Of a DNA stretch of 64,000 bases, positions 26,048 to 34,591 are shown piece by piece. This DNA comes from Gemmiger sp. An87 (GTDB taxonomy: Bacteria; Bacillota; Clostridia; Oscillospirales; Ruminococcaceae). A model generated the notes under the pieces. That model worked only from the letters and a program-made list of their open reading frames with translations, ran no database searches and was not told the origin of the DNA. Within the stretch, counting starts at the first letter, position 1, and every line of letters starts with the position of its first letter. Both the position numbers and the translations under genes were made by a program. The stretch lies in contig NZ_NFHD01000005.1 in assembly GCF_002159185.1 (NCBI RefSeq), positions 82,612 through 146,611 of the forward strand, given 5' to 3'.

Positions 26048-26116
26048 GCCCCTGTAGCTTAACATTTAGAGCATTGGTCAATTCCAAAGGTGTCGGTTGA
26101 AATCCTTCCGCGGGCA
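26048..26116 (+). pseudogene. Degenerate tRNA-like sequence
   Basis: About 69 bases align with a tRNA outline. The acceptor GCCCCTG pairs six of seven with CGCGGGC, positions 8-9 are TA, a D-arm GCTT/GAGC forms, and a T-loop-like TTGAAAT follows GTCGG. The anticodon arm does not form a 7-base loop with U33, the T stem has two mismatches, and no CCA follows. It reads as a decayed tRNA gene in the untranslated region before the zinc-ribbon gene, or a tRNA-like leader structure. Confidence 0.4.
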
Positions 26117-26145
26117 AAAAAACAGAATGCAGAGGAGAATCTAGC

Positions 26146-26424
26146 ATGTACGAAGATAAGACCCTGGTATGCAAAGACTGCGGTAAGGAGTTTGTATTCA
26201 CCGCCGGCGAGCAGGAGTTCTACGCCAGCCGTGGCTTTGAGAACGAGCCCCAGCGCTGCAAGGCCTGCCGTGACGCTCGCAAGAACGCCACCCGCGGCAC
26301 CCGCGAAATGTTCGAGGCTACCTGCGCCGCTTGCGGCAAGGTTGCTCGCGTGCCCTTCCAGCCCCGCGAGGATCGCCCCGTTTACTGCAGCGAGTGCTTC
26401 GCCAAGATGAAGGAGAACGGCTGA
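26146..26424 (+). CDS. Zinc-ribbon domain protein, 92 residues
   Basis: The start ATG 26146 follows AGAGGAGA. The protein carries three or four CxxC knuckles: CKDC (9-12), CKAC in QRCKACRDAR, CAAC and CSEC near the end. Between them lie a probable DNA- or RNA-contacting basic stretch (RDARKNATRGTREMF) and FVFTAGEQEFYASRGF. The first half matches the 'probable zinc-ribbon' family common in Clostridia (VCKDCGKEFVFTAGEQEFY). The function is unknown. It is highly expressed-looking by codon use and is followed by a strong terminator. Confidence 0.9.
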   Translation: MYEDKTLVCKDCGKEFVFTAGEQEFYASRGFENEPQRCKACRDARKNATRGTREMFEATCAACGKVARVPFQPREDRPVYCSECFAKMKENG

Positions 26425-26448
26425 TCCGTTTTCGCCTCTTTGCGATCC

Positions 26449-26478
26449 AAAGCCCCCGGCTTTTGCCGGGGGCTTTTT
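26449..26478 (+). terminator. Terminator of the zinc-ribbon gene
   Basis: AAAGCCCCCGGC, loop TTTT, GCCGGGGGCTTTTT: a perfect GC-rich stem with a T tail, 25 bases after the stop. Confidence 0.95.
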
Positions 26479-26497
26479 CTGTGTCCGGGGCGTGGCC

Positions 26498-26526
26498 TTG
26501 TGTTTTGGGTGTATTTACGGTACAAT
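26498..26526 (+). promoter_or_regulatory. Promoter of the DUF2142 gene
   Basis: TTGTGT (26498-26503), 17 bases, TACAAT (26521-26526). A leader of about 120 bases with two small hairpins (GAGAGC.. near 26593 and CCGGCTTTTGCCGG near 26625) precedes the start at 26656. Confidence 0.65.
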
Positions 26527-26655
26527 GAACAGGCGGCAGAACGGCGCAGCCGGGCCTGCCTGTGCCCATTATATAATAATGTAAGAGCAGGCGAGAGCGT
26601 TGCGCTCTGCCTGAGAGGAAAACCGGCTTTTGCCGGAAAACGGAGGAGCCCTGTT

Positions 26656-28998
26656 ATGGCATGGAACCAAACAGCTTGCAAGCGCTGGCGGCTGGTTGCC
26701 GCAGGTGTGCTGGTGGCAGCGGTCACGGCGCTGGCCCTGGCCTGGACCAGCTACAATGTGATTCACACGGTGAATGGCCAGTCGGAATATTACCAGGTAC
26801 ATGATTATTATGCCGAGGATCAGGTGATGCTGGCAGCGGACCCGGCTCAGGGCTGGACTCAGGGAATATTGGCCGGGCCGGATACCCCGCTTTACGGCGT
26901 ACGGCTGTATTTTTCCAGTCTGGACCGGGTAGTGCACGGTACCTTGTATGTGGACCTGCTGGATGAAAGCGGTCAGCGGCTGACCGGCGCTGCGCTGGAT
27001 ATGACCGAGATTCTGGGATTGGACTTCCAGGGAATCGTGTTTGAACAGCCGGTTTTCCCGGAAAAGGATGCCACCCGCTACACCCTTCACATTTATTATG
27101 AACCTGCCACGGAAGAGGATATGCTGGGCCTAGTCTATGGTACCGGCCCCATGCCGGAAGAGGCGGAGCTGGATGAAAACCAGATCCCTCTGGTACTGGA
27201 CCCGGATGCGGCAATCAGCGCTAACGCAGCGAACCCGGCCTTCCCGCTGGAGGGCGGAACGGTGCAGCCGGAGGGCGGCGCCACCGCGGCAATGCAATAT
27301 ATCACCAACTACAGCGGCAACATCGGCCTGTGGCTGTGTGTTCCTGTGGCGGTAGTTCTGTTCGCAGCGGTGATGGGGGCCTGGTGGCTGATTTTCTGGA
27401 AAAAAGCATCCGCACCGGCTTGTGTAGCTTATGCGGTTGCGGCTCTGGGTCTGGGGTGGGCACTGATTACACCTCCCATGGCCGGACCGGATGAATATAC
27501 CCATCTGGCGGGGGCTTATTCCATGGCAAATCAAATGATGGGCCAGCCCGGTGCACAGATGCACTATGACGACTGGGGCCGTGAGGTCTATACGCTGCCC
27601 ATGCGGAAGTGCGATGCCCCCTATATGCGGGACCGTTCCGGAGAGATCGGGGTATTCGGCTACAAGCAGATTCTGGATCATCCGGGCGGCTTTGGGAACA
27701 GCGGCCAGCTCACCAAAGAGGTGGAAGTGGTGGCCCCGGCGAATCCCCAGGCGGTGCAGTATCTGCCCCAGGCGCTGGGTATCCTGGTGGCCCGGCTGAT
27801 CGGCTTGGGCTTTTATCCCATGCTTCTGATGGGGCGGCTGTTCAGCGTGGCGGCTTATACCGCACTGGCAGTGCTGGCGGTACGTATTGCGCCCCGGGGA
27901 AGCAAAGAAATCTTTGGCGCGGCAGCGCTGCTGCCCATGGGCCTTTCGCTGGCGGGCAGTTTTTCGGCGGATACCATGGTGCTGGGCATGGCCTTCCTGT
28001 TCACAGCTCTGTGCTTTGCAGGTATGGCAGAGAATAAGCCGGTTAGCCTTGTACGCCAGGCGGCTCTGCTGGTTCTGGCTGCGCTGCTGGCCCCGGCCAA
28101 GGCAATCTATCTGGGCATGGTGGCATTGGTCTTCCCCATGAAGACGGAAAATCTGGGCGGTAAGCTGCGCAGTCGCGTTTTCAAAACGCTGGTATGCGCG
28201 GCGGCATTGATCGGCTGGCTGCTGGCCAACGGTTCCACTATGGCCTATATGCTGCGCAGTGTGGATACTGAGCGCATTCAGCTTGCGATTCCGCCCGCAC
28301 TGATTCTGGCAGCAGCTTGTTGGGTGGCCTGGTATAAGCTGCATCACAAGCGCTGGTTCAAGTGGGCGGCGCTTGGTGCATGCGGGCTGATCCTTCTGGC
28401 GGGTGGGACCACCGTGCTCTGGGTGCTGGCCAACAGCGGTCAGACACTGACCCCGGAAGAGATGGCTGCGGGCATTCAACCCAACGGTGAATCCATTTAT
28501 ACCTTCAGCATCGGCTACATGCTAAGCCATCCCAGCCAGACCATCAAGCTGCTGACCAACACGGTGGTGGATCAGCTGCCAGTCTATCTGCAGGGACTGG
28601 TGGGCGCGCTGCCCGGCGAGCCCATTGTGCATAAGCTGTCGCTCAGCTGGAGCCTGACCATTCTGCTGCTTCTGATTCCGGTGTGCGCTTCGGTGCGCCA
28701 GAACGAGCAGCCGGTGCGGCTGACCCGGCCGGTTCGCTGGGTTATGGGCCTGGTAACTGCTTCGGTGGTGCTGCTCATGGTGGCGGCAGCGCTGATCTGG
28801 ACGCCCATCAATGCAACCACCGTGTTCGGCATTCAGGGCCGTTACCTGTTGCCGGTGCTGCCCATGTTCCTGCTGCTGCTGGGCGAGCAGGGAGCCTTCT
28901 GCACCCGGCGGGATGTGAGCCGGGGGATTCGCGCGGCTTCGGTCTTTGTCAGCGCAGCCGCTGCACTGGAAAGCTTTGCGCTGTTTTGCGGGGCCTGA
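26656..28998 (+). CDS. DUF2142 multi-pass membrane protein (GT-C-like glycosyltransferase relative)
   Basis: The protein has 780 residues. ATG 26656 follows CGGAGGAG. One N-terminal membrane segment is followed by an extracytoplasmic domain of about 180 residues, then roughly a dozen hydrophobic helices. The segment PPMAGPDEYTHLAGAYSMAN matches the DUF2142 signature, an acidic PxxGPDExxH motif after the first core helix, comparable to the catalytic loop of lipid-linked sugar transferases. Some DUF2142 proteins sit in cell-wall polysaccharide loci. There are no sugar-related neighbours here, so the substrate is unknown. It is monocistronic. Confidence 0.8.
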   Translation: MAWNQTACKRWRLVAAGVLVAAVTALALAWTSYNVIHTVNGQSEYYQVHDYYAEDQVMLAADPAQGWTQGILAGPDTPLYGVRLYFSSLDRVVHGTLYVDLLDESGQRLTGAALDMTEILGLDFQGIVFEQPVFPEKDATRYTLHIYYEPATEEDMLGLVYGTGPMPEEAELDENQIPLVLDPDAAISANAANPAFPLEGGTVQPEGGATAAMQYITNYSGNIGLWLCVPVAVVLFAAVMGAWWLIFWKKASAPACVAYAVAALGLGWALITPPMAGPDEYTHLAGAYSMANQMMGQPGAQMHYDDWGREVYTLPMRKCDAPYMRDRSGEIGVFGYKQILDHPGGFGNSGQLTKEVEVVAPANPQAVQYLPQALGILVARLIGLGFYPMLLMGRLFSVAAYTALAVLAVRIAPRGSKEIFGAAALLPMGLSLAGSFSADTMVLGMAFLFTALCFAGMAENKPVSLVRQAALLVLAALLAPAKAIYLGMVALVFPMKTENLGGKLRSRVFKTLVCAAALIGWLLANGSTMAYMLRSVDTERIQLAIPPALILAAACWVAWYKLHHKRWFKWAALGACGLILLAGGTTVLWVLANSGQTLTPEEMAAGIQPNGESIYTFSIGYMLSHPSQTIKLLTNTVVDQLPVYLQGLVGALPGEPIVHKLSLSWSLTILLLLIPVCASVRQNEQPVRLTRPVRWVMGLVTASVVLLMVAAALIWTPINATTVFGIQGRYLLPVLPMFLLLLGEQGAFCTRRDVSRGIRAASVFVSAAAALESFALFCGA

Positions 28999-29001
28999 CG
29001 G

Positions 29002-29030
29002 TTGCAAAATATGGAGAAATTGGGTATAGT
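29002..29030 (+). promoter_or_regulatory. Promoter of the DUF1858-trmK-nif3 operon
   Basis: TTGCAA (29002-29007), 17 bases, TATAGT (29025-29030), 60 bases before the DUF1858 ATG. Confidence 0.75.
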
Positions 29031-29090
29031 ATAAGTACCGGTGGCCTGTGCGGCTGCCTGAGTTTATAAAGGAAAGCGAGATCGAACATC

Positions 29091-29291
29091 ATGATCATTA
29101 CCAAAAATACCATCATCGGCGATATTCTGGATACCGACGGAACCGTGGCTCCCTTCTTCCTGGAGATTGGCATGCACTGCCTGGGCTGCCCCTCTGCCCG
29201 CGGCGAGACCATTGAGGAGGCCTGCATGGTCCATGGCACCAACGCCGACGAGCTGGTGGCCAAGCTGAACAAGCACTTCGGCAACGAATGA
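29091..29291 (+). CDS. DUF1858 domain protein (hybrid-cluster-associated redox disulfide type)
   Basis: The protein has 66 residues and starts at ATG 29091, with GGAAAGCGAG as ribosome-binding site. It reads MIITKNTIIGDILDTDGTVA then FFLEIGMHCLGCPSARGETI. The CLGC motif with a third Cys (EEAC) defines the small redox disulfide family often found near hybrid cluster proteins; hcp lies 4 kb away in this window. Its exact partner is unknown. Its stop overlaps the trmK start (ATGA). Confidence 0.9.
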   Translation: MIITKNTIIGDILDTDGTVAPFFLEIGMHCLGCPSARGETIEEACMVHGTNADELVAKLNKHFGNE

Positions 29292-29956
29292 TCGCCCCCA
29301 AGCTGGACCAGCGGCTGCAGGCGGCGGCAGACTTGGTCCGCCCCTGCGATACCGCTGCGGACATCGGCTGCGACCACGGCAAGCTGTCGGCCTATCTGGC
29401 CTGCACCGGCCGTGCCCGGCGGGTGATCGCGGCGGATCTTCGCCCCGGCCCTCTTTCCACTGCCCGGAAAACCTGTGAGGAAGCGGGCTGCCTGGAGAAG
29501 GTGGAGCTTCGCCTGGGCGACGGACTGAGCGTACTGGCCCCCGGCGAAGCGCAGGCGGTGGTGATTGCGGGCGTGAGTGCCCAGACCGCCATCGAGATGC
29601 TCACCGCCGCCCCCTGGGTGCGGAATGAGGGGACCCAGTTGGTGCTCATCCCGGCCACCAAGGCACCGGTACTCCGGCGCTGGCTGTGGGAAAACGGCTT
29701 TTTGCTGAATGCCGAGCGTCTGGTGTGCGCGGCGCACCGCTGGTATGCGGTGATGGACGCGGTGTATACCGGAACGGTTCGGCAGCCCACCGACGCGGAG
29801 TGCCTGCTGGGTCTGACCCAGGAGCAGCCGGGTGCGGCGGAATACCGGGCCCAGCAGCTGAGCCGGCTGAAAAAGTTCCGGCGCGGGCTGGATCAGGACC
29901 CGGAAGCTGCCCGGCGCGCCGACGAGCTGCTGCGGCAGCTGGAAGGCGAAGGATAA
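29288..29956 (+). CDS. trmK: tRNA (adenine-22 N1) methyltransferase TrmK
   Basis: The protein has 222 residues and starts at ATG 29288 in a four-base overlap with the preceding gene. It is a class I SAM methyltransferase with motif I ADIGCDHGKLSAYL, an acidic strand RRVIAADLRPGP, and AVVIAGVSA in place of the NPPY motif. Its coiled C-terminal tail (about 175-222) contacts tRNA in the family. It methylates A22 in the D-arm of certain tRNAs. The gene pair trmK-nif3 is widespread in Firmicutes and supports the call. Confidence 0.92.
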   Translation: MIAPKLDQRLQAAADLVRPCDTAADIGCDHGKLSAYLACTGRARRVIAADLRPGPLSTARKTCEEAGCLEKVELRLGDGLSVLAPGEAQAVVIAGVSAQTAIEMLTAAPWVRNEGTQLVLIPATKAPVLRRWLWENGFLLNAERLVCAAHRWYAVMDAVYTGTVRQPTDAECLLGLTQEQPGAAEYRAQQLSRLKKFRRGLDQDPEAARRADELLRQLEGEG

Positions 29957-29972
29957 AGGAGGAAGACCCAAC

Positions 29973-30719
29973 ATGGCAAGAGTGCGTGAGATCTGTGAGT
30001 GCCTGGAGCAGCTGGCCCCGAAGGACCTGGCGGAAAGCTGGGACAATGTGGGCCTGCTGGTGGACTGCGGAGCCGAGGTGACCAGTGTTCTGGTGGCGCT
30101 GGACATCACCGACGAGGTGGTGGCCGAGGCCGAGCTGCAGGGCTGCCAGCTGATCGTGGCCCATCACCCGGTGATCTTCAAACCGCTGCGCACCCTTGCC
30201 CGGCGGGACGTGGCCTTCCGCCTGGTGAAGAAGAATATCTCCGCCATCTGCATGCACACCAATCTGGATGCGGCAGAGGGTGGTGTGAACGATGTGCTGG
30301 CCCGGCTGTTCGAGGTGGAAAACCCGGAGCCCTTCGGGGAGGAGGGAATCGGCCGGGTGGGCAGCGTGGAGCTCACCGACGCAAAGGCGCTGGCCGCCTT
30401 GTGCCAGAGCCGTCTGAACGCCCATGTGAAGCTGGCGGATGCGGGCAAGCCCATCCGGCGGCTGGCGCTGATCGGCGGCAGCGGCGGCAGTATGCTGGCG
30501 GACGCGGCAGCGGCGGGAGCGGATGCACTGCTCACCGGCGAAGCCAGTCATCACGATGCTATTGACGCCCGGGCCATGGGCCTGAGCCTGATCGTGGCCG
30601 GGCATTACAGCACTGAATTTCCCATCGTGCCGGTGCTGGCGGATCATCTGAGCCGCCGCTTCAGTGGGCTGCGGGTGATCTGCAGCCGCCGCAACAAGGA
30701 CCCCTTTTCTTATTTATAA
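29973..30719 (+). CDS. Nif3-like dinuclear metal-centre protein (YqfO family)
   Basis: The protein has 248 residues and starts at ATG 29973 behind AAGGAGGA. It opens VREICECLEQLAPKDLAESW then DNVGLLVDCG, a Nif3 signature. Metal ligands are His64 and His65 in VAHHPVIF, an aspartate-bearing CMHTNLDAAEGGVND, and His/Glu near ASHHDAIDA and GHYSTE. It is often annotated as GTP cyclohydrolase I type 2, but the activity is not established for this branch. It forms an operon with trmK. Confidence 0.92.
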   Translation: MARVREICECLEQLAPKDLAESWDNVGLLVDCGAEVTSVLVALDITDEVVAEAELQGCQLIVAHHPVIFKPLRTLARRDVAFRLVKKNISAICMHTNLDAAEGGVNDVLARLFEVENPEPFGEEGIGRVGSVELTDAKALAALCQSRLNAHVKLADAGKPIRRLALIGGSGGSMLADAAAAGADALLTGEASHHDAIDARAMGLSLIVAGHYSTEFPIVPVLADHLSRRFSGLRVICSRRNKDPFSYL

Positions 30720-30737
30720 TAGAAAGGAGCAGCCGTC

Positions 30738-31373
30738 ATGTGGAACGAGCAGGACAAAAGCAGCGTGGGCTATAACGAGGAAATGTTCGGCGAAGCGTCC
30801 GCAGCCGGACGAGAGGCAGAGGAACAGCCTCGGCCCCGCGAGACATCGAGCGGCGCTCGGGCCTTGCTGACCCGACAAATCGCTCCCGGTGAACGTCTGC
30901 TCTGGTCCGGCAGTCCGAAAAAGCTGCATGGCCCCCGAGGTGCAGGTAAATTGTTCGCGGTGTTTTTTCTGGGTTTTGCCTGCTTCTGGGAGCTGATGGC
31001 ACTGCAGACCCTCACGTTGGGGGCAGGGCTGTTTGGCATCCTGTTCCCGCTGTTCGGCATTCCGTTTATTCTGGTGGGCATTAAACTGCTGTTTCCTCAG
31101 GTGGGCGGACCAAAGCCGGAGGAGATCGTCTACGCCATCACCGATCAGCGAGTGCTGGTGGTGACCAGAGGCCGGGTAAGTTCCTGGGAGCTGGACTCCA
31201 TCCAGGGCGTGGAAAAGCGCTATTATCAGGATGGGACCGGCGACCTGATTCTTTCCAACGGTCAGGTGGAAACCTATTATCACAAGGGACATACCCACCA
31301 CCGCAACATCACGATGGAATTTTCCGGTCTGGCTGATGTGGATGCCGCTGAGGCGGCACTGCGCAGCCGTTGA
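30738..31373 (+). CDS. Membrane protein with bacterial PH-like domain
   Basis: The protein has 211 residues and starts at ATG 30738 behind GAAAGGAG. An acidic N-terminus is followed by PGERLLWSGSPKKLHGPRG, then two hydrophobic helices and a C-terminal bPH-like beta domain (YAITDQRVLVVTRGRVSSWE) ending with DGTGDLILSNG. It belongs to the widespread YdbS/YdbT-like PH family of unknown role. The terminator after it separates it from rqcH. Confidence 0.8.
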   Translation: MWNEQDKSSVGYNEEMFGEASAAGREAEEQPRPRETSSGARALLTRQIAPGERLLWSGSPKKLHGPRGAGKLFAVFFLGFACFWELMALQTLTLGAGLFGILFPLFGIPFILVGIKLLFPQVGGPKPEEIVYAITDQRVLVVTRGRVSSWELDSIQGVEKRYYQDGTGDLILSNGQVETYYHKGHTHHRNITMEFSGLADVDAAEAALRSR

Positions 31374-31392
31374 ACCAAGTTGACTGCAAGCA

Positions 31393-31423
31393 GGCCGTGC
31401 CGCCCGGCACGGCCGCTTTTTTT
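31393..31423 (+). terminator. Terminator after the PH-domain gene
   Basis: GGCCGTGCCG and CGGCACGGCC form a perfect stem with a two-base loop, followed by GC and seven T residues. Confidence 0.9.
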
Positions 31424-31440
31424 ACAAAGAGGTGAGACCC

Positions 31441-33192
31441 ATGGCATTGGATGCCGCATTGCTGGCCCTCGCGGCCCGCGAATTGAAACAAACCCTGCTG
31501 GATGCCAAGATCGATAAGATCTTTGAGCCCACCCGGGACGAGGTGGTCATTACACTGCGCACCCGGACGGATACCTTCAAGCTGCTGCTTTCCGCTCGCA
31601 GTGGTTCCGCCCGCGCCTGCCTGACCCAGGATACCTTTGAAAACCCGGCAGTGCCGCCCAGCTTCTGCATGCTGCTGCGCAAACACCTGACCGGCGGACG
31701 TTTGGTGGACCTGCGGGTGGAGCCGGGCGACCGTCTGGTCTTCTTTGAGTTCCAGTGCACCAACGAGATGGGCGATCTGGTCCGCAACATCCTTGCGGTG
31801 GAGCTGATGGGCCGCTATTCCAACCTGGTGCTGGTGCAGGACGGCCGGATCATCGACGCCCTCAAGCGGGTGGATTTTGAGGATTCCCAGATTCGCCAGC
31901 TGCTGCCGGGTCTGGCATACACTTTGCCCCAGAAGCCCAACAAGCCGGATCTGTTCGCGGTGAGCAGCGCCGGGCTGGTGGCTGCCGCCTGTCAGAAGGA
32001 TCTGCCGGTGGCGGATGCGCTTATGCGCAGCTGTGCCGGTGTGGGCCCGGTGGTTTGCCGGGAGGCGGCCTACCGGGCGCTGGGGGAGAGCGCATCCCAG
32101 GCGGATATGCTCACCGAGAGCGAGAAGACCGCGCTGATCGCCGCCATCGACGGCATCAAGGCGGATTACGAGGCGGGCGGCAAGCCCTGCCTGGCCTGCG
32201 ACGAGACCGGCAAGCCGGTGGAGTTCAGCTTCACTCCGCTGACCCAGTACGGTGAGCAGCGCCTGACCCATTATGACAGCTTCAGCACCATGCTGGAGGG
32301 CTACTATTCCACCAAGGACCGGGCCGAGCGGCTGCGCCAGAAGAGCAAGGACCTGGCCAAGACCGTGAAGAACCTGCACGAGCGTGCCATCCGCAAGCAG
32401 GCCGCCCGAAAGGAAGAGCTGGCCCAGAGCGGCAAGGCCGATCAGCTGCGGCTGTACGGCGAGCTGCTGCAGGCCAACCTCTGGGCAGTGGACAAGGGCA
32501 TGCGCAGCGTACAGGTACTGAACTACTACGACGGTCAGACCATCGAGATTCCGCTGGATGCTCGCCTGAACGGCGTGGGCAACGCCCAGAAGTATTTCAA
32601 GGAATACAAGAAAAAGCAGACCGCCGCCAAGATGCTGAAAAAGCTGCTGGAGGAAGGCGAGCGGGAGATCGAATACCTGGGCACTGTACTCTACGAGGTG
32701 GAGACTGCCACCGGTGAACAGGCGCTGGGTGAGATTCGCGCCGAGCTGAAAAGCCAGGGCTATCTGAAGTACTACAAGATCCGGGACAAAAAGCAGAAGC
32801 CCGCGGATTTTTACCGCTACCGTTCTTCGGACGGCTTTTTGATTCTGGTGGGCCGCAACAATCTGCAGAACGACAAGCTTACTCTGCACACCGCCCGGGG
32901 CAAGGACCTGTGGTTCCATGTGAAGGATGCTCCCGGCAGCCATACCGTGGTGATGAGCGAGGGCAGGGATATCCCGCTCACCACCCAGAACGAGGCAGCT
33001 ATGCTGGCGGTGGTGCATTCCAGCCTGGCAGGCGGTGCCAAGGTGGCAGTGGACTACACCGAGGTAAAGAACATCCGCAAGACCGGCGACCTGAAGCCCG
33101 GCATGGTGCTCTATGAAAAATACGAGACCGGTTATATCACCCCGGAGGAGGGCATTGAGGAACGCCTGCGGGAACAGCCGGTCAAGCGATGA
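31441..33192 (+). CDS. rqcH: RqcH, ribosome quality control NFACT protein (Rqc2 homologue)
   Basis: The protein has 583 residues. ATG 31441 is chosen because AGAGGTG lies just upstream; a GTG nine bases earlier falls inside that site. Domains: NFACT-N (1-200), HhH (about 200-260), a coiled coil (about 280-430) and NFACT-R near 455-540 (GRNNLQNDKLTLHTARGKDL then WFHVKDAPGSHTVV). The catalytic-type pair Asp97-Arg98 (GDRLVFFEF) falls at the numbering known for Bacillus RqcH. It binds obstructed 50S subunits and adds C-terminal alanine tails that mark stalled chains for degradation. Old labels call it fibronectin-binding protein FbpA. Confidence 0.95.
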   Translation: MALDAALLALAARELKQTLLDAKIDKIFEPTRDEVVITLRTRTDTFKLLLSARSGSARACLTQDTFENPAVPPSFCMLLRKHLTGGRLVDLRVEPGDRLVFFEFQCTNEMGDLVRNILAVELMGRYSNLVLVQDGRIIDALKRVDFEDSQIRQLLPGLAYTLPQKPNKPDLFAVSSAGLVAAACQKDLPVADALMRSCAGVGPVVCREAAYRALGESASQADMLTESEKTALIAAIDGIKADYEAGGKPCLACDETGKPVEFSFTPLTQYGEQRLTHYDSFSTMLEGYYSTKDRAERLRQKSKDLAKTVKNLHERAIRKQAARKEELAQSGKADQLRLYGELLQANLWAVDKGMRSVQVLNYYDGQTIEIPLDARLNGVGNAQKYFKEYKKKQTAAKMLKKLLEEGEREIEYLGTVLYEVETATGEQALGEIRAELKSQGYLKYYKIRDKKQKPADFYRYRSSDGFLILVGRNNLQNDKLTLHTARGKDLWFHVKDAPGSHTVVMSEGRDIPLTTQNEAAMLAVVHSSLAGGAKVAVDYTEVKNIRKTGDLKPGMVLYEKYETGYITPEEGIEERLREQPVKR

Positions 33193-33219
33193 GAACGGCA
33201 ACTTGAAGGAGGAATGAAT

Positions 33220-33783
33220 ATGTATTGCAAACAGTGCGGCAGCTATCTGGAGCCGGATACTCTGAATTGCCCGGTATGCGGCGCCCCTGTACCGGAGCAG
33301 CCTGCTTCCGAACCGCAGCCTGTACAGGCAGAACCGGTGCAGCCCCAAGGCGCATCGGAGCAGCACAGTGCCTCCTGGGAGTTTGGTGCAGGCGTTACGG
33401 GTGGTCCGTCCACCCCGCCGCCCCCGCCTTATGGCGAGCCCCGCTATCAGCGGCAGGCACCGCCGGCACCCGCCCCGAAAGCAGAGGATGAGCCGGAACA
33501 GCCGGTCAAGACGCTGGAGTGGCTGTGGAGCCTGATCCTTACTGCCATTCCCATTGTGAATCTGGTGGTGCTGCTGATCTGGAGCTTCGGCGGAGGTACC
33601 AGCATCACCAAGCGCAACTGGGCCCGGGCCAAGCTGATTCTGGTGGCGGTGGGCACGGTGATCGGTGTGATCCTGTGCATTGCGCTCTTTGGGATGATTG
33701 CCTATTTTACCGGCTTCGGTTACGGCGGCTTCGGCCATGGCGGTTATGGCTACGGCTTTGATACGCCCTTCTATTATTATTGA
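33220..33783 (+). CDS. Zinc-ribbon membrane protein
   Basis: The protein has 187 residues. ATG 33220 lies seven bases after AAGGAGG; the ATG at 33214 is too close to it. An N-terminal zinc ribbon (YCKQCGSYLEPDTLNCPVCG) is followed by a Pro/Gln/Glu-rich linker of about 80 residues, then two hydrophobic segments (LEWLWSLILTAIPIVNLVVL and LILVAVGTVIGVILCIALFG), and a Gly/Tyr/Phe-rich tail (GYGGFGHGGYGYGF). The layout is common in Clostridial sensors of unknown function. It follows rqcH by 27 bases and probably shares its transcript. Confidence 0.85.
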   Translation: MYCKQCGSYLEPDTLNCPVCGAPVPEQPASEPQPVQAEPVQPQGASEQHSASWEFGAGVTGGPSTPPPPPYGEPRYQRQAPPAPAPKAEDEPEQPVKTLEWLWSLILTAIPIVNLVVLLIWSFGGGTSITKRNWARAKLILVAVGTVIGVILCIALFGMIAYFTGFGYGGFGHGGYGYGFDTPFYYY

Positions 33784-33789
33784 TGCAGC

Positions 33790-33826
33790 ACCCCCCGGTG
33801 CAGGCGAAAAGCCCTGCGCCGGGGGG
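33790..33826 (+). terminator. GC-rich hairpin after the zinc-ribbon membrane gene
   Basis: CCCCCCGGTGCAGGC and GCCCTGCGCCGGGGGG pair around GAAAA (G.T allowed). There is no T tail, so it may be a weak terminator or a stabilising 3' end. Confidence 0.55.
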
Positions 33827-33926
33827 ATTGCCTCCGAAAGTGGGCCAGGGAAAAGGCTATGTTAAAACGCGTTTGGCATATAGCCGAAAAACTTTTGAAA
33901 AATTTTATTTTTTTTACAAAAAGCCC

Positions 33927-33955
33927 TTGCAACGGGCGAATCCATGTGCTACAAT
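33927..33955 (+). promoter_or_regulatory. Promoter of the S10 ribosomal operon
   Basis: TTGCAA (33927-33932), 17 bases, TACAAT (33950-33955). An A/T-rich tract (33885-33925) just upstream could act as an UP element. It fits the strong expression expected of the 31-gene cluster. Confidence 0.8.
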
Positions 33956-33960
33956 AAATC

Positions 33961-34279
33961 TCGGCTGCAAATGGCTTGTGTACCAAGCTGCGCAAGCCAT
34001 GATATGCGTTGATGCGGGAGGTTGCCGTCACACGACGGGTTTTTCCGCGGAGTATGTCCGATCTAGAACCGGGCGAAAGAATTACTGAGAGCAAAGGGAT
34101 ACGTACACTGTCGCATTCTGCGCGGCGTACCAATGTCCAACACAATTTGCCGAAGTGTGTCCGGGGGAACTGCCAAGCGGTTCACCGGCTTTTATCGTGC
34201 CAAATTGTGAAACACCCGGCGCTGTGTTCAGTAGTTGATCGGCCGCCTAGGCACCAAATAATTACAGGAGGCGACGAAA
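33961..34279 (+). ncRNA. Long structured 5' leader of the S10 operon (candidate ribosomal leader)
   Basis: About 320 bases lie between the promoter and rpsJ without a gene. Visible helices are ATGGCTTG/CAAGCCAT (33968-33999), CCGTC/GACGG near 34025-34038, a long-range stem CACAATTTG (34141-34149) with CAAATTGTG (34201-34209) that encloses AACTGC-CAA-GCGGTT, and AACAC/GTGTT at 34210-34228. This is much longer than needed for translation and suggests autogenous control by a ribosomal protein. No known leader family is recognised. Confidence 0.5.
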
Positions 34280-34591
34280 ATGGCAGTCAAAGAGAAAATC
34301 AGAATTCGTTTGCAGAGTTATGATCATCAGCTGATCGACGGTGCTGCTGAGAAGATTGTGGAGACCGCTAAGCGCACCGGCGCTCGCGTGTCCGGCCCCA
34401 TTCCTCTGCCCACCGACAAGGAAGTGGTCACCATTCTGCGTGCTGTTCACAAGTACAAGGACAGCCGTGAGCAGTTCGAGACCCGCACCCACAAGCGTCT
34501 GATCGACATTCTGAAGCCGTCCAACAAGACGGTTGAGGCTCTCATGAGCCTGCAGCTCCCCGCTGGCGTAGACATCGAGATCAAGCTGTAA
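34280..34591 (+). CDS. rpsJ: 30S ribosomal protein S10
   Basis: The protein has 103 residues and starts at ATG 34280 behind CAGGAGG. It begins [20 protein letters not shown] and contains the conserved [13 protein letters not shown] loop. S10 is part of the 30S head and, as NusE, of transcription antitermination complexes. It is the first gene of the cluster and is separated by 158 bases from rplC, a gap that holds no gene and may carry a further control structure. Confidence 0.98.
   Translation: MAVKEKIRIRLQSYDHQLIDGAAEKIVETAKRTGARVSGPIPLPTDKEVVTILRAVHKYKDSREQFETRTHKRLIDILKPSNKTVEALMSLQLPAGVDIEIKL

Noticed and set aside
31309..33738. Very long minus-strand frames opposite rqcH and opposite many ribosomal genes
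   Set aside because: GC-rich codon bias leaves the opposite strand open. These frames have no starts with ribosome-binding sites and read His/Gln/Leu-rich nonsense.
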